NCBI GenBank assembly: GCA_036389035.1
Contig: DASVQQ010000007.1
Span: forward strand, 62,001-126,000
Direction of reading: 5' to 3'
DNA length: 64,000 nucleotides
From: Jatrophihabitans sp.
GTDB taxonomy: Bacteria > Actinomycetota > Actinomycetes > Mycobacteriales > Jatrophihabitantaceae
Under the pieces are notes generated by a model that searched no databases, had not been told where the DNA came from, and saw only the letters and a program-made list of their open reading frames with translations. This document shows, piece by piece, positions 23,501-33,939 of the stretch. The position numbers were made by a program, and so were the translations under genes. Each line of letters opens with the position of its first letter. Positions within the stretch are counted from its first letter, which is position 1.

Positions 23501-24846
23501 GTGCAGACATCTGTCTCATCCAACTACCTGTCGCCGTTGCCTGCCGTGGGCAGGACCGTGGTGGGGGGCTTCGAGAGCACCTACCTGCCCGGATACCGAA
23601 CGGACCTGCTCGAGGTCACGGGGCATTCCGAACGCTGGCGGGACGACCTAGACGAGCTGCTGGGGACGGGCGTCCGGCACCTGCGCTACCCGCTGCGCTG
23701 GCCGCAGATCCAGCCCGAGCCCGGCCGGTTCGACTGGTCCGAGACCGACCGGGTGCTGGAGTATCTGCGTGAGGCCGGCGCCGTGCCGATCGTCGACCTG
23801 GTTCACCACACCAGCTATCCCGACTGGTTGCGCGACGGCTTCCGGGATCCCGGGTTCGGCCCGGCGATGACGTCCTACGCCGAGGCGGTAGCCGTGCGCT
23901 ACCCCTGGCTGCCCGCCTACACGCTGTTCAACGAGCCGTTCGCGACCCTGCATCTGGCGGGCCACGAAGGCTTGTGGCCGCCCTATGACCGCGGCATGGA
24001 GGGTTTCGTCCGGCTGGCCAACTCGGTGCTGCCGGCGATCAACCAGGCCGCCGAGTGCTGGGCCGAACTGCTTCCCGAGGCCCACCACGTCTGGGTGGAC
24101 ACTTGCGAGCACCACGCCGGCAGCCCCTCCTGCCAGCAGTACGTCCAGCTGGCCAACGACCGCCGGCATATCTTCCTGGACCTGATGCTGGGACACGATC
24201 TCGACCCGGCCCGGCCCTTTCTCGCCGAGTTCATCCGCGCCGGCGGCGGGCCGCTGCTGGAGCTGCCACCCCGCCGGGTCGATGTCGTGGGCCTGGACTA
24301 TTACTGCCACTCCGAGTGGTACTACAACGAGCTTGGCGGCTACGCGCCCTCGCCGCACCCGATCGGGTTCGCGGCGGTGGCAGAGCAGTATTCGGCCCGG
24401 TACGGCCTTCCGATGATGCTGACCGAGACCAACCTTCGGGGCCAGCCCTCGGACCGGATCTCCTGGCTGCGCTACATGCTCGAGCAGTACGACCTCGCTG
24501 TCGAGCGGGGCGTGCCGTTGCACGGTTTCTGCTGGTTCCCGCAGGTCGACTCCTGCGACTGGGACTCCCTGCTGGCACGCACCGCGGGCCGGGTCGACCC
24601 GGTCGGTGTGCTGAGCATCGACGCCGACACCAAGAGCCGTGAGCGAACCGGTTTCACCGAGGCATGGGAGAAGGTCGTGCTCGGCTCGGGTGCGCAGGAC
24701 CTGCCCGCCTACCGTTTTCAGCCGCCGTGCGACGAGTTGTTGTCCGGTGTGCTTTCCGGCCTGGACCACTGGCCGTGGGAAGACCCTCCCGAAGGGCTGG
24801 CAACCGCCGCCGTCGCCGTCCCGCCACCCGTGACAAGGAGTGCCTG

Positions 24847-24847
<1 letters not shown>
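23501..24847 (+). CDS. Family 1-like glycoside hydrolase (TIM barrel)
   Basis: A 448-residue cytosolic (no signal peptide) glycosidase of clan A type. GGFESTYLPGYRTDLLEVTGH begins the barrel; the acid/base Glu is in YTLFNEPFA (about residue 148) and the nucleophile Glu in MMLTETNLRG (about residue 308). The sequence is divergent from classical beta-glucosidases, and the substrate is not clear. GTG at 23501 is preferred: AAAGGGG lies 5 bases upstream, whereas the TTG at 23468 falls inside an inverted repeat. The stop overlaps the ATG of the glycosyltransferase by one base. The group with a glycosyltransferase and UDP-galactopyranose mutase is common in actinobacteria. Confidence 0.8.
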
Positions 24848-27499
<2,652 letters not shown>

Positions 27500-27518
27500 C
27501 CGGCAGGGCGGTGCCACT

Positions 27519-27536
27519 ACCGTTGAACGAAACGGT
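27519..27536 (+). promoter_or_regulatory. Inverted repeat ACCGTT-6-AACGGT
   Basis: A 6-base perfect dyad with 6-base spacer, 15 bases before the GH43-like gene and 20 after glf. It could be an operator or a weak hairpin. Confidence 0.35.
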
Positions 27537-27551
27537 GATCGGAGAGCTCGC

Positions 27552-28565
27552 GTGACATCGATGGCGGCACTGGGCGTGGCGTTCGTAGAAGAACCGGCGG
27601 TCGATCAGGGCGACCCGTTCCTGCTCGAGGTGCCCGGGGACCGGCGTTCGGAACTGCCGTTCCGGTACTACGTCTATGTCTCCGCACCTGGGTTTCCGGT
27701 CTACGGGTCCGACAGCCTGCTGGATCCGGGCAGCTGGCAGCGGGTGGGGGACAGCTACCCCGGCCTGGGCGTGGACCGGTGGTGCTGGGCCCCCTGCGTC
27801 CGGTACGTGCCCGGGCTGCGGCGGCCCTGGGTGATGCTCTACTCCCAAGCCAAGGGCGCCGGCGAGACCGAGGGCCATCAGGAGCACCGGCTGCGCCGGG
27901 CCGATAGCGACTCACCGGCCGGTCCGTTCGCCGACTCCGGCGAGGTGCTGACCCCTGAGCTCGACTTCGCGATCGACCCCGACGTCCACGTCGACGCCGA
28001 GGGCGTCAGCTGGCTGTACTTCGCCCTCGACTTCGTCAGTGACGAGCCCTACGGAACCGGCATCGTCCGGGCCAGGATCAGCCCGGACCTGCGGCGGCTG
28101 GAGTCCGAGACCTCGCTGGTCGCCAGGCCGCAGGCGCAATGGCAGCTCTACGACGCCCACCGCTCGATGCCGTGGAAGGACATTCCCGGAGTGCGCTGGG
28201 ACCGCTCCGAGACGGTGCGCTGGTCGACGATCGAGGGCCCGGCGGTGCTCACCTCGCCAGGCGGGCGCGAGGTGGTGCTCTACAGCGGTGGCAACTTCGC
28301 CGACTTCTACGGGATCGGCGTGGTGGCGCGGGACCCGGGCAGCGGGCAGTGGCTGGACCTGAGCCCGACGCCGGAGGCCAGCCTGCTCGGCCCCGACCCC
28401 GCTGCCAACCTGTTCGGCCCCGGTCACTGCAGCGTGATCAGCAGCGACGGCCAGCCGTTCATGTGCTACCACTTCCGCAGCGCGCCCGGCGCCTCGCGGC
28501 AGTTCGCGGTGGCGCCGTTGCGGTGGGATCCGGACACCGACCTGCCGCGGCTGGCCATCGAGTGA
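27552..28565 (+). CDS. GH43-like five-bladed propeller glycosidase
   Basis: A 337-residue protein with the GH43/GH62 pattern: an aromatic WCWAPCVRYVPG segment at about residue 77, the pKa-modulating Asp in FAIDPDVHVDAEG (about residue 138) and the acid Glu in STIEGPAVLTSPGG (about residue 231), and a late FGPGHCSVISSDG. There is no signal peptide, so it acts inside the cell. Arabinofuranosidase or xylosidase activity is typical but unproven. GTG 27552 has GGAGAG 5-10 bases upstream. Convergent with the GH2 gene. Confidence 0.75.
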   Translation: MTSMAALGVAFVEEPAVDQGDPFLLEVPGDRRSELPFRYYVYVSAPGFPVYGSDSLLDPGSWQRVGDSYPGLGVDRWCWAPCVRYVPGLRRPWVMLYSQAKGAGETEGHQEHRLRRADSDSPAGPFADSGEVLTPELDFAIDPDVHVDAEGVSWLYFALDFVSDEPYGTGIVRARISPDLRRLESETSLVARPQAQWQLYDAHRSMPWKDIPGVRWDRSETVRWSTIEGPAVLTSPGGREVVLYSGGNFADFYGIGVVARDPGSGQWLDLSPTPEASLLGPDPAANLFGPGHCSVISSDGQPFMCYHFRSAPGASRQFAVAPLRWDPDTDLPRLAIE

Positions 28566-28572
28566 CCCGGGC

Positions 28573-28627
28573 CGCGCCTTGAGTGACGCAGCCTCGGCTA
28601 CGTGACGCAGCCGCCGGCTAAGGCGCG
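28573..28627. terminator. Possible bidirectional terminator between convergent glycosidase genes
   Basis: CGCGCCTT (28573-28580) pairs with AAGGCGCG (28620-28627). Between them are two GTGACGCAGCC copies 19 bases apart. The loop is long, so this is weak support. Confidence 0.35.
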
Positions 28628-30516
28628 CCGCCGTAGCTGATGTCGGTGTCCATCACCGTGGGCGGGTAGTCGCCGTACTCGAACGAGCCGATCTCGTCGG
28701 CCGGAACGGCGGCCGAAGGCCGGCGGGTGATCGAGTTCAGCGTCGCCAGGTCCGCCTTGGGCTTGCGGTCAGCGGTCAGCAGCCCGTTCTTCTCCTGCAG
28801 GGTGTCGGTGAACTGGGTGTAGCAGAAGCCGCTGATGGCGGGTGCGTCGAGCAGTGCGTCGACCAGGGCGCGGTAGCGCTCCAGCAACTCCTCCGACGTC
28901 CGGGCCACCGAATAGCCGTGCCAGGACGGGCCGCCGTCGCCGTCGTGGGAGATCCCGCCGAACTCGGTGATCATCAGTGGTTGGCCGTCGCGCGACATGC
29001 CAGGCAGCAGCACCGTGCGGTAGCCCGGCTGAATGTCCTGCAGGGTCTCGGTGATGCTGGCGGCGCTGCCGTAGCGCTGCCGCAGCACCTCGGGGCGTGA
29101 GGCGTAGTCGTGCACGGTGATGACGTCGGTGACCACCTGCTCCCAGCCGTCGTTGCCCACCACCAGCCGGGTCGAGTCCAGCGCCTTGGTCAGGTGGTAG
29201 AGCGCCGTGACGAAGCTGCGCTGCGGCGCGGAGCTGGCCAGGTTGGGCACGCCCCAGCTCTCGTTGACCGGCACCCAGGCGATGATGCAGGGATGGCTGT
29301 AGTCCCGCTGCTGGATCTCCAGCCATTCCCGGGTGATCCGATCCACCGTTCGGGTCGTGTACTCGTAGGCGGCCGGCATCTCGGCCCAGACCAGCAGACC
29401 CAACCGGTCACACCAGTAGAGAAAGCTCGGGTCGGCCACCTTCTGGTGCAGCCGGACCCCGTTGAAGCCGAGGCTGCGCACCAGTTCCACCTCCCGGCGG
29501 GCGGCATCCGGATCGGGAAGAGCCAGGTGCGACTCGGTCCAGTAGCACTGGTCGAGCACCAGCCGCAAGAAGTACGGCCGGCCGTTGAGCAGGATCCGGT
29601 TGCTCGAGGCCTCGATACTGCGCATCGCGGCGTAGCTGTGAACCAGGTCGATCGGTTCCGGGGTGTCAGCCTGGTCCTCGGCGGCGTACAGCTTGATCTC
29701 GGCCTCGAACAGGTTGGGCGTCTCGGGCGACCACAGCATCCGGTGCCGTTCCAGGCTCATGTCGGCCTGCGGCAGCCGCACCGAGATGGTGGCGCGGCCC
29801 CGGCTCACCGACACCGAGCTGTCGGCCAGCTCGAGGTCTTCGTGGGTCAGTCGCAGTCGCAGCCGCAACGACTGCCGGGCCACCTGGTTCAGCCGGATGT
29901 CCAGCCGCAGCACCGCCGTCTCGACATCGGGGGTCCAGCGCAGCTGCTCGATGCGGATGGCCGGCGCCGGCTCGAGCCAGACCGACTTCCAGATGCCGCT
30001 GGTGCGCTCGTACCAGATGGCGTGGGGCCTCTCCTGCCAGTCCTGCTTGCCGCGGGGCTGCTCGAGGTCGTGGGGGTCATCGACCGCGCGGACCACCACC
30101 ACCTGCTCCGCCGAGCCCACCAGCGCATGGGTGATGTCGGCGTGGAAGGGGGTGTGGCCACCGGTGTGCTGGGCCACCAACTGGCCGTTCACCCAGACCT
30201 GGGCGGAGTAGTCCACCGCGCCGAAGTGCAGCAGCAGCCGCTCGTCCGGATGGTGCGGCGGGGTGAAGGTGCGTCGGTACCACAGCACTCGGTGGTAGCC
30301 GGTGTCACCGATCCCGCTCGCTGAGGATTCCGGCGGGAACGGCACCGTGATGGTGCGCTCAACCACGCCCCGGGACTCCTGCCAGTTCTGATACCAGCAC
30401 TGGGCCAGGCCGACGTCGGCGTCGTCGTAGGAGAACTGCCACTCGCCGGACAGGTCGAACCAACGGTCGCGGGTCAACTGGGGCCGGGGGTGCACGGCCG
30501 TTCCTGGTTCCGCCAT
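28618..30516 (-). CDS. Glycoside hydrolase family 2 protein (beta-galactosidase/glucuronidase type)
   Basis: A 632-residue GH2 enzyme: jelly-roll sugar-binding domain (LSGEWQFSYDD, then VWVNGQLVAQHTGGHTPFHADI), immunoglobulin-like middle domain, and a TIM barrel. The acid/base Glu is in VPVNESWGVP and the nucleophile in MITEFGG. No signal peptide, so cytosolic. The ATG at 30516 begins at the usual distance before the jelly roll; longer readings would overlap the divergent lactonase gene. TAGCGT lies 5 bases upstream, suggesting a leaderless message. Sugar specificity (galactoside, glucuronide or mannoside) cannot be read. Confidence 0.88.
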   Translation of the reverse strand: MAEPGTAVHPRPQLTRDRWFDLSGEWQFSYDDADVGLAQCWYQNWQESRGVVERTITVPFPPESSASGIGDTGYHRVLWYRRTFTPPHHPDERLLLHFGAVDYSAQVWVNGQLVAQHTGGHTPFHADITHALVGSAEQVVVVRAVDDPHDLEQPRGKQDWQERPHAIWYERTSGIWKSVWLEPAPAIRIEQLRWTPDVETAVLRLDIRLNQVARQSLRLRLRLTHEDLELADSSVSVSRGRATISVRLPQADMSLERHRMLWSPETPNLFEAEIKLYAAEDQADTPEPIDLVHSYAAMRSIEASSNRILLNGRPYFLRLVLDQCYWTESHLALPDPDAARREVELVRSLGFNGVRLHQKVADPSFLYWCDRLGLLVWAEMPAAYEYTTRTVDRITREWLEIQQRDYSHPCIIAWVPVNESWGVPNLASSAPQRSFVTALYHLTKALDSTRLVVGNDGWEQVVTDVITVHDYASRPEVLRQRYGSAASITETLQDIQPGYRTVLLPGMSRDGQPLMITEFGGISHDGDGGPSWHGYSVARTSEELLERYRALVDALLDAPAISGFCYTQFTDTLQEKNGLLTADRKPKADLATLNSITRRPSAAVPADEIGSFEYGDYPPTVMDTDISYGGAP

Positions 30517-30593
30517 CACCGACGCTAGGGTAATGGGCTGCGGCCAGAGCTGAAAGTCGAACGCGCGGGCAGCGGCAAAAAGGGAGAAAACTG

Positions 30594-31628
30594 GTGATGG
30601 GCACGTCCAGCGGCTTTCTGCTGGTAGGCGGCTACACACCTCCGACGGGCGCCGGGCAGGGCATCCTGCTGGCCCAGCAGCGCGACGGCGGGCTGGCCGA
30701 GCGGGGCTTGTCGGTCGCCACCGAGTCCCCCTCCTTCCTGGCGATCTCAGCCGATGGCAACCGGGTCTACGCGGTGAACGAGACCGACCCCGGCCGGGTC
30801 AGCGCCTTCGGCAGGACCGGGTCACGGGCAGCGCCGGGACTCCGGCCACTCGGCGGGCAACCCACCGGCGGGGCTCATCCCTGCCACCTGGCGCTGCACC
30901 CGTCAGGCCGGCTGCTGGCGGTGGCCAACTACAGCAGCGGCAGCGTGGCGATCCACCCGCTGGACGACGGCGGCGCGGTGCGGCCGCACGCGCAGCTGCT
31001 GCGGCTGCGCGGCAGCGGCCCGAACATCGAGCGCCAGGACGGCCCGCACGCCCATCAGGTGAGCTTCGCCGCGGGCGGCGCCGAGCTGATAGTGGCCGAC
31101 CTGGGCAGTGACCGGTTGTGGCGCTACCACCAGCAGGCCGGCGGCTATGTCCTGGTCGATGAGGTGAGCCTGCCGGCCGGCAGCGGCCCGAGGCAGCTGC
31201 TGCTGGACCCGGCCGCCGGGCGGGGTTACGTGCTCGGCGAGCTGGACAACTCGATCAGCACCCTGGAGTGGCGGCTGCCGGCCCGGCTGCTGTCCTCGGT
31301 CGCCGGGCACGCCGAGCCGCTGACGCCCGGCACCTTGTCGGCAGCCCTCATCTTCGGACCCCAGCCAGGCCTGCTGTACGCCTCGCATCGCGGCGCCGAC
31401 CGGATCACGGTGCTGCGCCAGGACGGCGACGGCGTCACGCCGGTGGCCGACTTCGACTCCCACGGTCAGTCGCCGCGGCACCTGAGCCTGTCCGGTGACC
31501 GGCTCTACATCGCCAACCAGCTCTCGGACACCCTCGCCGGGGTGCCGGTCGCCAGGGACACCGGCCTTCCGGCCGGGCCGGTGAGCTCGCTGCGGGTGCC
31601 GAGCCCGAGCTGCGTGCTGGCCTGGTAG
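30594..31628 (+). CDS. Lactonase-family (6-phosphogluconolactonase-like) beta-propeller
   Basis: A 344-residue seven-bladed propeller of the YbhE/Pgl lactonase family: LLVGGYTPPTGAG start, ESPSFLAISADGNRVYAVNE, GGAHPCHLALHPSGRLLAVANYSSGSVA, HQVSFAAGGAELIVADLGSDRL and a late SPRHLSLSGDRLYIANQ. It probably opens a sugar lactone. Start is GTG 30594 (GGGAG 9 bases upstream) or ATG 30597. It is divergent from the GH2 gene; the shared 77-base gap probably holds both promoters, consistent with joint carbohydrate use. Confidence 0.85.
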   Translation: MMGTSSGFLLVGGYTPPTGAGQGILLAQQRDGGLAERGLSVATESPSFLAISADGNRVYAVNETDPGRVSAFGRTGSRAAPGLRPLGGQPTGGAHPCHLALHPSGRLLAVANYSSGSVAIHPLDDGGAVRPHAQLLRLRGSGPNIERQDGPHAHQVSFAAGGAELIVADLGSDRLWRYHQQAGGYVLVDEVSLPAGSGPRQLLLDPAAGRGYVLGELDNSISTLEWRLPARLLSSVAGHAEPLTPGTLSAALIFGPQPGLLYASHRGADRITVLRQDGDGVTPVADFDSHGQSPRHLSLSGDRLYIANQLSDTLAGVPVARDTGLPAGPVSSLRVPSPSCVLAW

Positions 31629-31672
31629 CTCGATCCGGGTGGCTCGATCCGGGTGGCTCGATCCTGGGCCGG

Positions 31673-33232
31673 TCAGTCCGCCCGGTCGGCCTGCTCGTCC
31701 AGGCCCGCTGCCGTGGCGAAGGCCCGGACCGTGTCGATCGTGTCCGCCTCGGCTGCGGTCTTGTCCTGCCGGTAGCGCAGCACCCGGGCGAAGCGCAGCG
31801 CCACACCGCCCGGGTAGCGAGAGGAGCGCTGCACGCCGTCGAAGGCGATCTCCACGACCTGTTCCGGACGTAGCTGAACCACCCAGTCCTCGGTCGGGCC
31901 GGCGGCGAGCTCGCCGAACCGCTCGGTCTGCCAGCTCAGCATCTCATCGGTCATGCCCTTGAAGGTCTTGCCGAGCATGACGAAGCCGCCGGTGCTCGGA
32001 TCCCTGGCGCCGAGGTGAATGTTGGACAGCTTCCCCCGGCGCCGGCCCGATCCCCACTCGGCGGCCAGCACCACCAGATCCAGGGTGTGCACCGGCTTGA
32101 CCTTTAGCCAGCCGGCTCCGCGGCGGCCGGCCTCGTACGGCGCGGCCAGTGACTTGGCCACCACCCCCTCGTGCCCGTGCGCGAGGGCGTCGTCGAGAAA
32201 GGCCTGGGCCTCGGCGGGGTCGGCCGTGACCAGTCGCGGGATCCGGTTGGCCGGGCCTACCAGCTCGGCGAGCACTTCGGCCCGGCGCTCGGCCGGCTCG
32301 TCGAGCAGGTCGGCGCCGTGGAGGTGCAGCACGTCGAAGAGGACGACCGTCAGCCGGGTGACGAGCGGGGCGGTGGGTGCAGACCGGGTGCCCAGCCGCG
32401 CCGCGGTCTCCTGGAAGGGCGCCGGCCGGCCGTTGTCGCGCAGCGCCAGCACCTCGCCATCGGCGACGAACCGGGTGGCAGCCATGCCGCGCACCGCCTC
32501 GACCACTTCTGGAAGCCTGGCCGTCACGTCCTCCATGCCACGGGTGAAGATCCAGATCTTGTCCTCGGCGCGGTGGATCTGCACCCGGACGCCGTCCAGC
32601 TTCCATTCGAAGGCGGCCCGCGCGCCGAGCCGGCTCAGCGCGTCGTCGGTGCTGGCCGCGGTCTGGGCCAGCATGGGGCTCACCGGGTGGCCGACCCGCA
32701 GGCCGAAGCCCGCCAGCGCCTCGCTGCCACCGCTCAGCGCCGAAGCGGCGACCATCGGCAGGCTGGCACTGAGCATCGCCGCGCGTCGCACCTGGGCCAG
32801 CGGCAGCCCGGCGGCTCGGGCCAGGGCGTCGGTCATCACACCGGCCAGGGCGCCCTGCCGCAGGTCCCCGGTGAGCAGCCGGGTGAGGAAGTGCTGTTCG
32901 GGTTGGGTGGCGGCAGCGAACAGCGCGTGCAGCAACTGCCGTCGCCGGCTCTGCGAGCCGCTGCCGGCAGTGCTGCCGATCTCGGTCAGGGCGGCTTCCA
33001 CTGCTGCCACGTCCAGACCGGGCTCAGGCGCGGGCGGTGGCAGCGAGCGCAACGACGCCCAACCGACGCCGATCTGTCGCTGGGTCAGCTCTCCGGAAAG
33101 CCACGACACCACGGTCGCCGCTTCGGTTGCCGAGCAGGTGCGCAGCAGCACGGCCAGCTTGGCCACCTTCTCGTTACGGGCAGCCGTTGCCGCCAACTCG
33201 TCGGAGGTGGCTGCGACCAGGGAGAGTTGCAT
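31673..33232 (-). CDS. ligB: ATP-dependent DNA ligase (LigB type)
   Basis: A 519-residue ligase resembling mycobacterial LigB, a non-essential ATP-dependent ligase next to the NAD-dependent LigA. The N-terminal 190 residues are a helical DNA-binding domain ([20 protein letters not shown]). The nucleotidyl-transfer motif I is [13 protein letters not shown] with the adenylated Lys at 211; motifs III-IV include LFDVLHLHG and HEGVVAKS, motif V is GWLKVKP, and the OB domain follows with [12 protein letters not shown] start gives normal family length. It is not linked in function to its glycan neighbours. Confidence 0.9.
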   Translation of the reverse strand: MQLSLVAATSDELAATAARNEKVAKLAVLLRTCSATEAATVVSWLSGELTQRQIGVGWASLRSLPPPAPEPGLDVAAVEAALTEIGSTAGSGSQSRRRQLLHALFAAATQPEQHFLTRLLTGDLRQGALAGVMTDALARAAGLPLAQVRRAAMLSASLPMVAASALSGGSEALAGFGLRVGHPVSPMLAQTAASTDDALSRLGARAAFEWKLDGVRVQIHRAEDKIWIFTRGMEDVTARLPEVVEAVRGMAATRFVADGEVLALRDNGRPAPFQETAARLGTRSAPTAPLVTRLTVVLFDVLHLHGADLLDEPAERRAEVLAELVGPANRIPRLVTADPAEAQAFLDDALAHGHEGVVAKSLAAPYEAGRRGAGWLKVKPVHTLDLVVLAAEWGSGRRRGKLSNIHLGARDPSTGGFVMLGKTFKGMTDEMLSWQTERFGELAAGPTEDWVVQLRPEQVVEIAFDGVQRSSRYPGGVALRFARVLRYRQDKTAAEADTIDTVRAFATAAGLDEQADRAD

Positions 33233-33939
33233 AGGCTCAGCGTGGCAGATACGCCGGTAGCCAGCAGCGCGCCGACACGAGGGAGCTGACTCTCCGTGCC
33301 GCCGGTGTCAGCCTCCGCCCACGTCGGCGATCACGCATGGTAGCGACTGTTAACTGGATTGCCGCTATCCATGTCGTGCGTCGGGGTCGACGATGGGTAG
33401 ATGCTGCCTCGGTCAATCACGACCGAGACAGTTGAGTGCCAGGAGCTCTAGATGGCCACTTCGCCACCCCGCTCGCGGGTGAACTCGCCACCCGAGTGGC
33501 GGAAAGCCCCAGCCGGCTCGCATTTCGCTGCGGCGTAACAGTCGTCCGTTCGAATTGCAGTCAATGTCAGGGCATTCGACGTCGATCGTTGACTGAGCGT
33601 GCCCGCTTGATAACGCACCAGATCGTTGACCTGATTCCTGGGCGCGTCGGGTGCATAAGATTGACACCGCACTTCCGTTGGGTACGGGTCGTCTGCCCAC
33701 CCCTTTGGCTAGGCGCTTATGGTCCGTTCAAGTTCTGCATCATACATCGGTCTAACAGACCGCATCCCTTTTGTTCTAAAGCTAAAAGTATCGTTCACCT
33801 CAGGTTGCGCTAGCAGCTGAACGGGGTTTAGCTTTTGTTCCACTCTCCTGAGCGCGCCTCGGAGAGCTATCACTTTTGGACGGGCCGGCACAGGCAGCGT
33901 GCGCCTCGTCGTGAAAGTAATCGAAGCGGGGGGCTTCTC
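33233..33939. other. AT-enriched intergenic region, 0.7 kb, no credible gene
   Basis: Between ligB and the surface-glycan operon, both reading outward. Base composition is visibly less GC-rich than all flanking genes, and open frames in it (for example 33436-33813) lack the third-position GC bias of real genes here. It holds a nested hairpin (33778-33835), a CTTTTGTTC direct repeat (33768-33776 and 33832-33840), a GGTCT-aac-AGACC dyad (33749-33761) and presumably the operon promoter. It may be a long regulated leader. Confidence 0.6.
33778..33835 (+). promoter_or_regulatory. Nested hairpin in the leader of the glycan operon
   Basis: Outer stem AAAGCTAAA (33778-33786) with TTTAGCTTT (33827-33835), inner stem GTTCA (33793-33797) with TGAAC (33818-33822), separated by a small internal loop. 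It sits about 105 bases before the TTG start. It does not match a riboswitch family that I know. Confidence 0.4.

Noticed and set aside
33436..33813. 125-codon open frame in the AT-rich leader
   Set aside because: No third-position GC bias, no ribosome site, no recognisable motif; treated as noncoding.
33749..33840. Known riboswitch in the leader of the glycan operon
   Set aside because: I compared the stems by eye with c-di-GMP, ydaO-type and other common classes and see none of their conserved cores; kept only as an unnamed hairpin.
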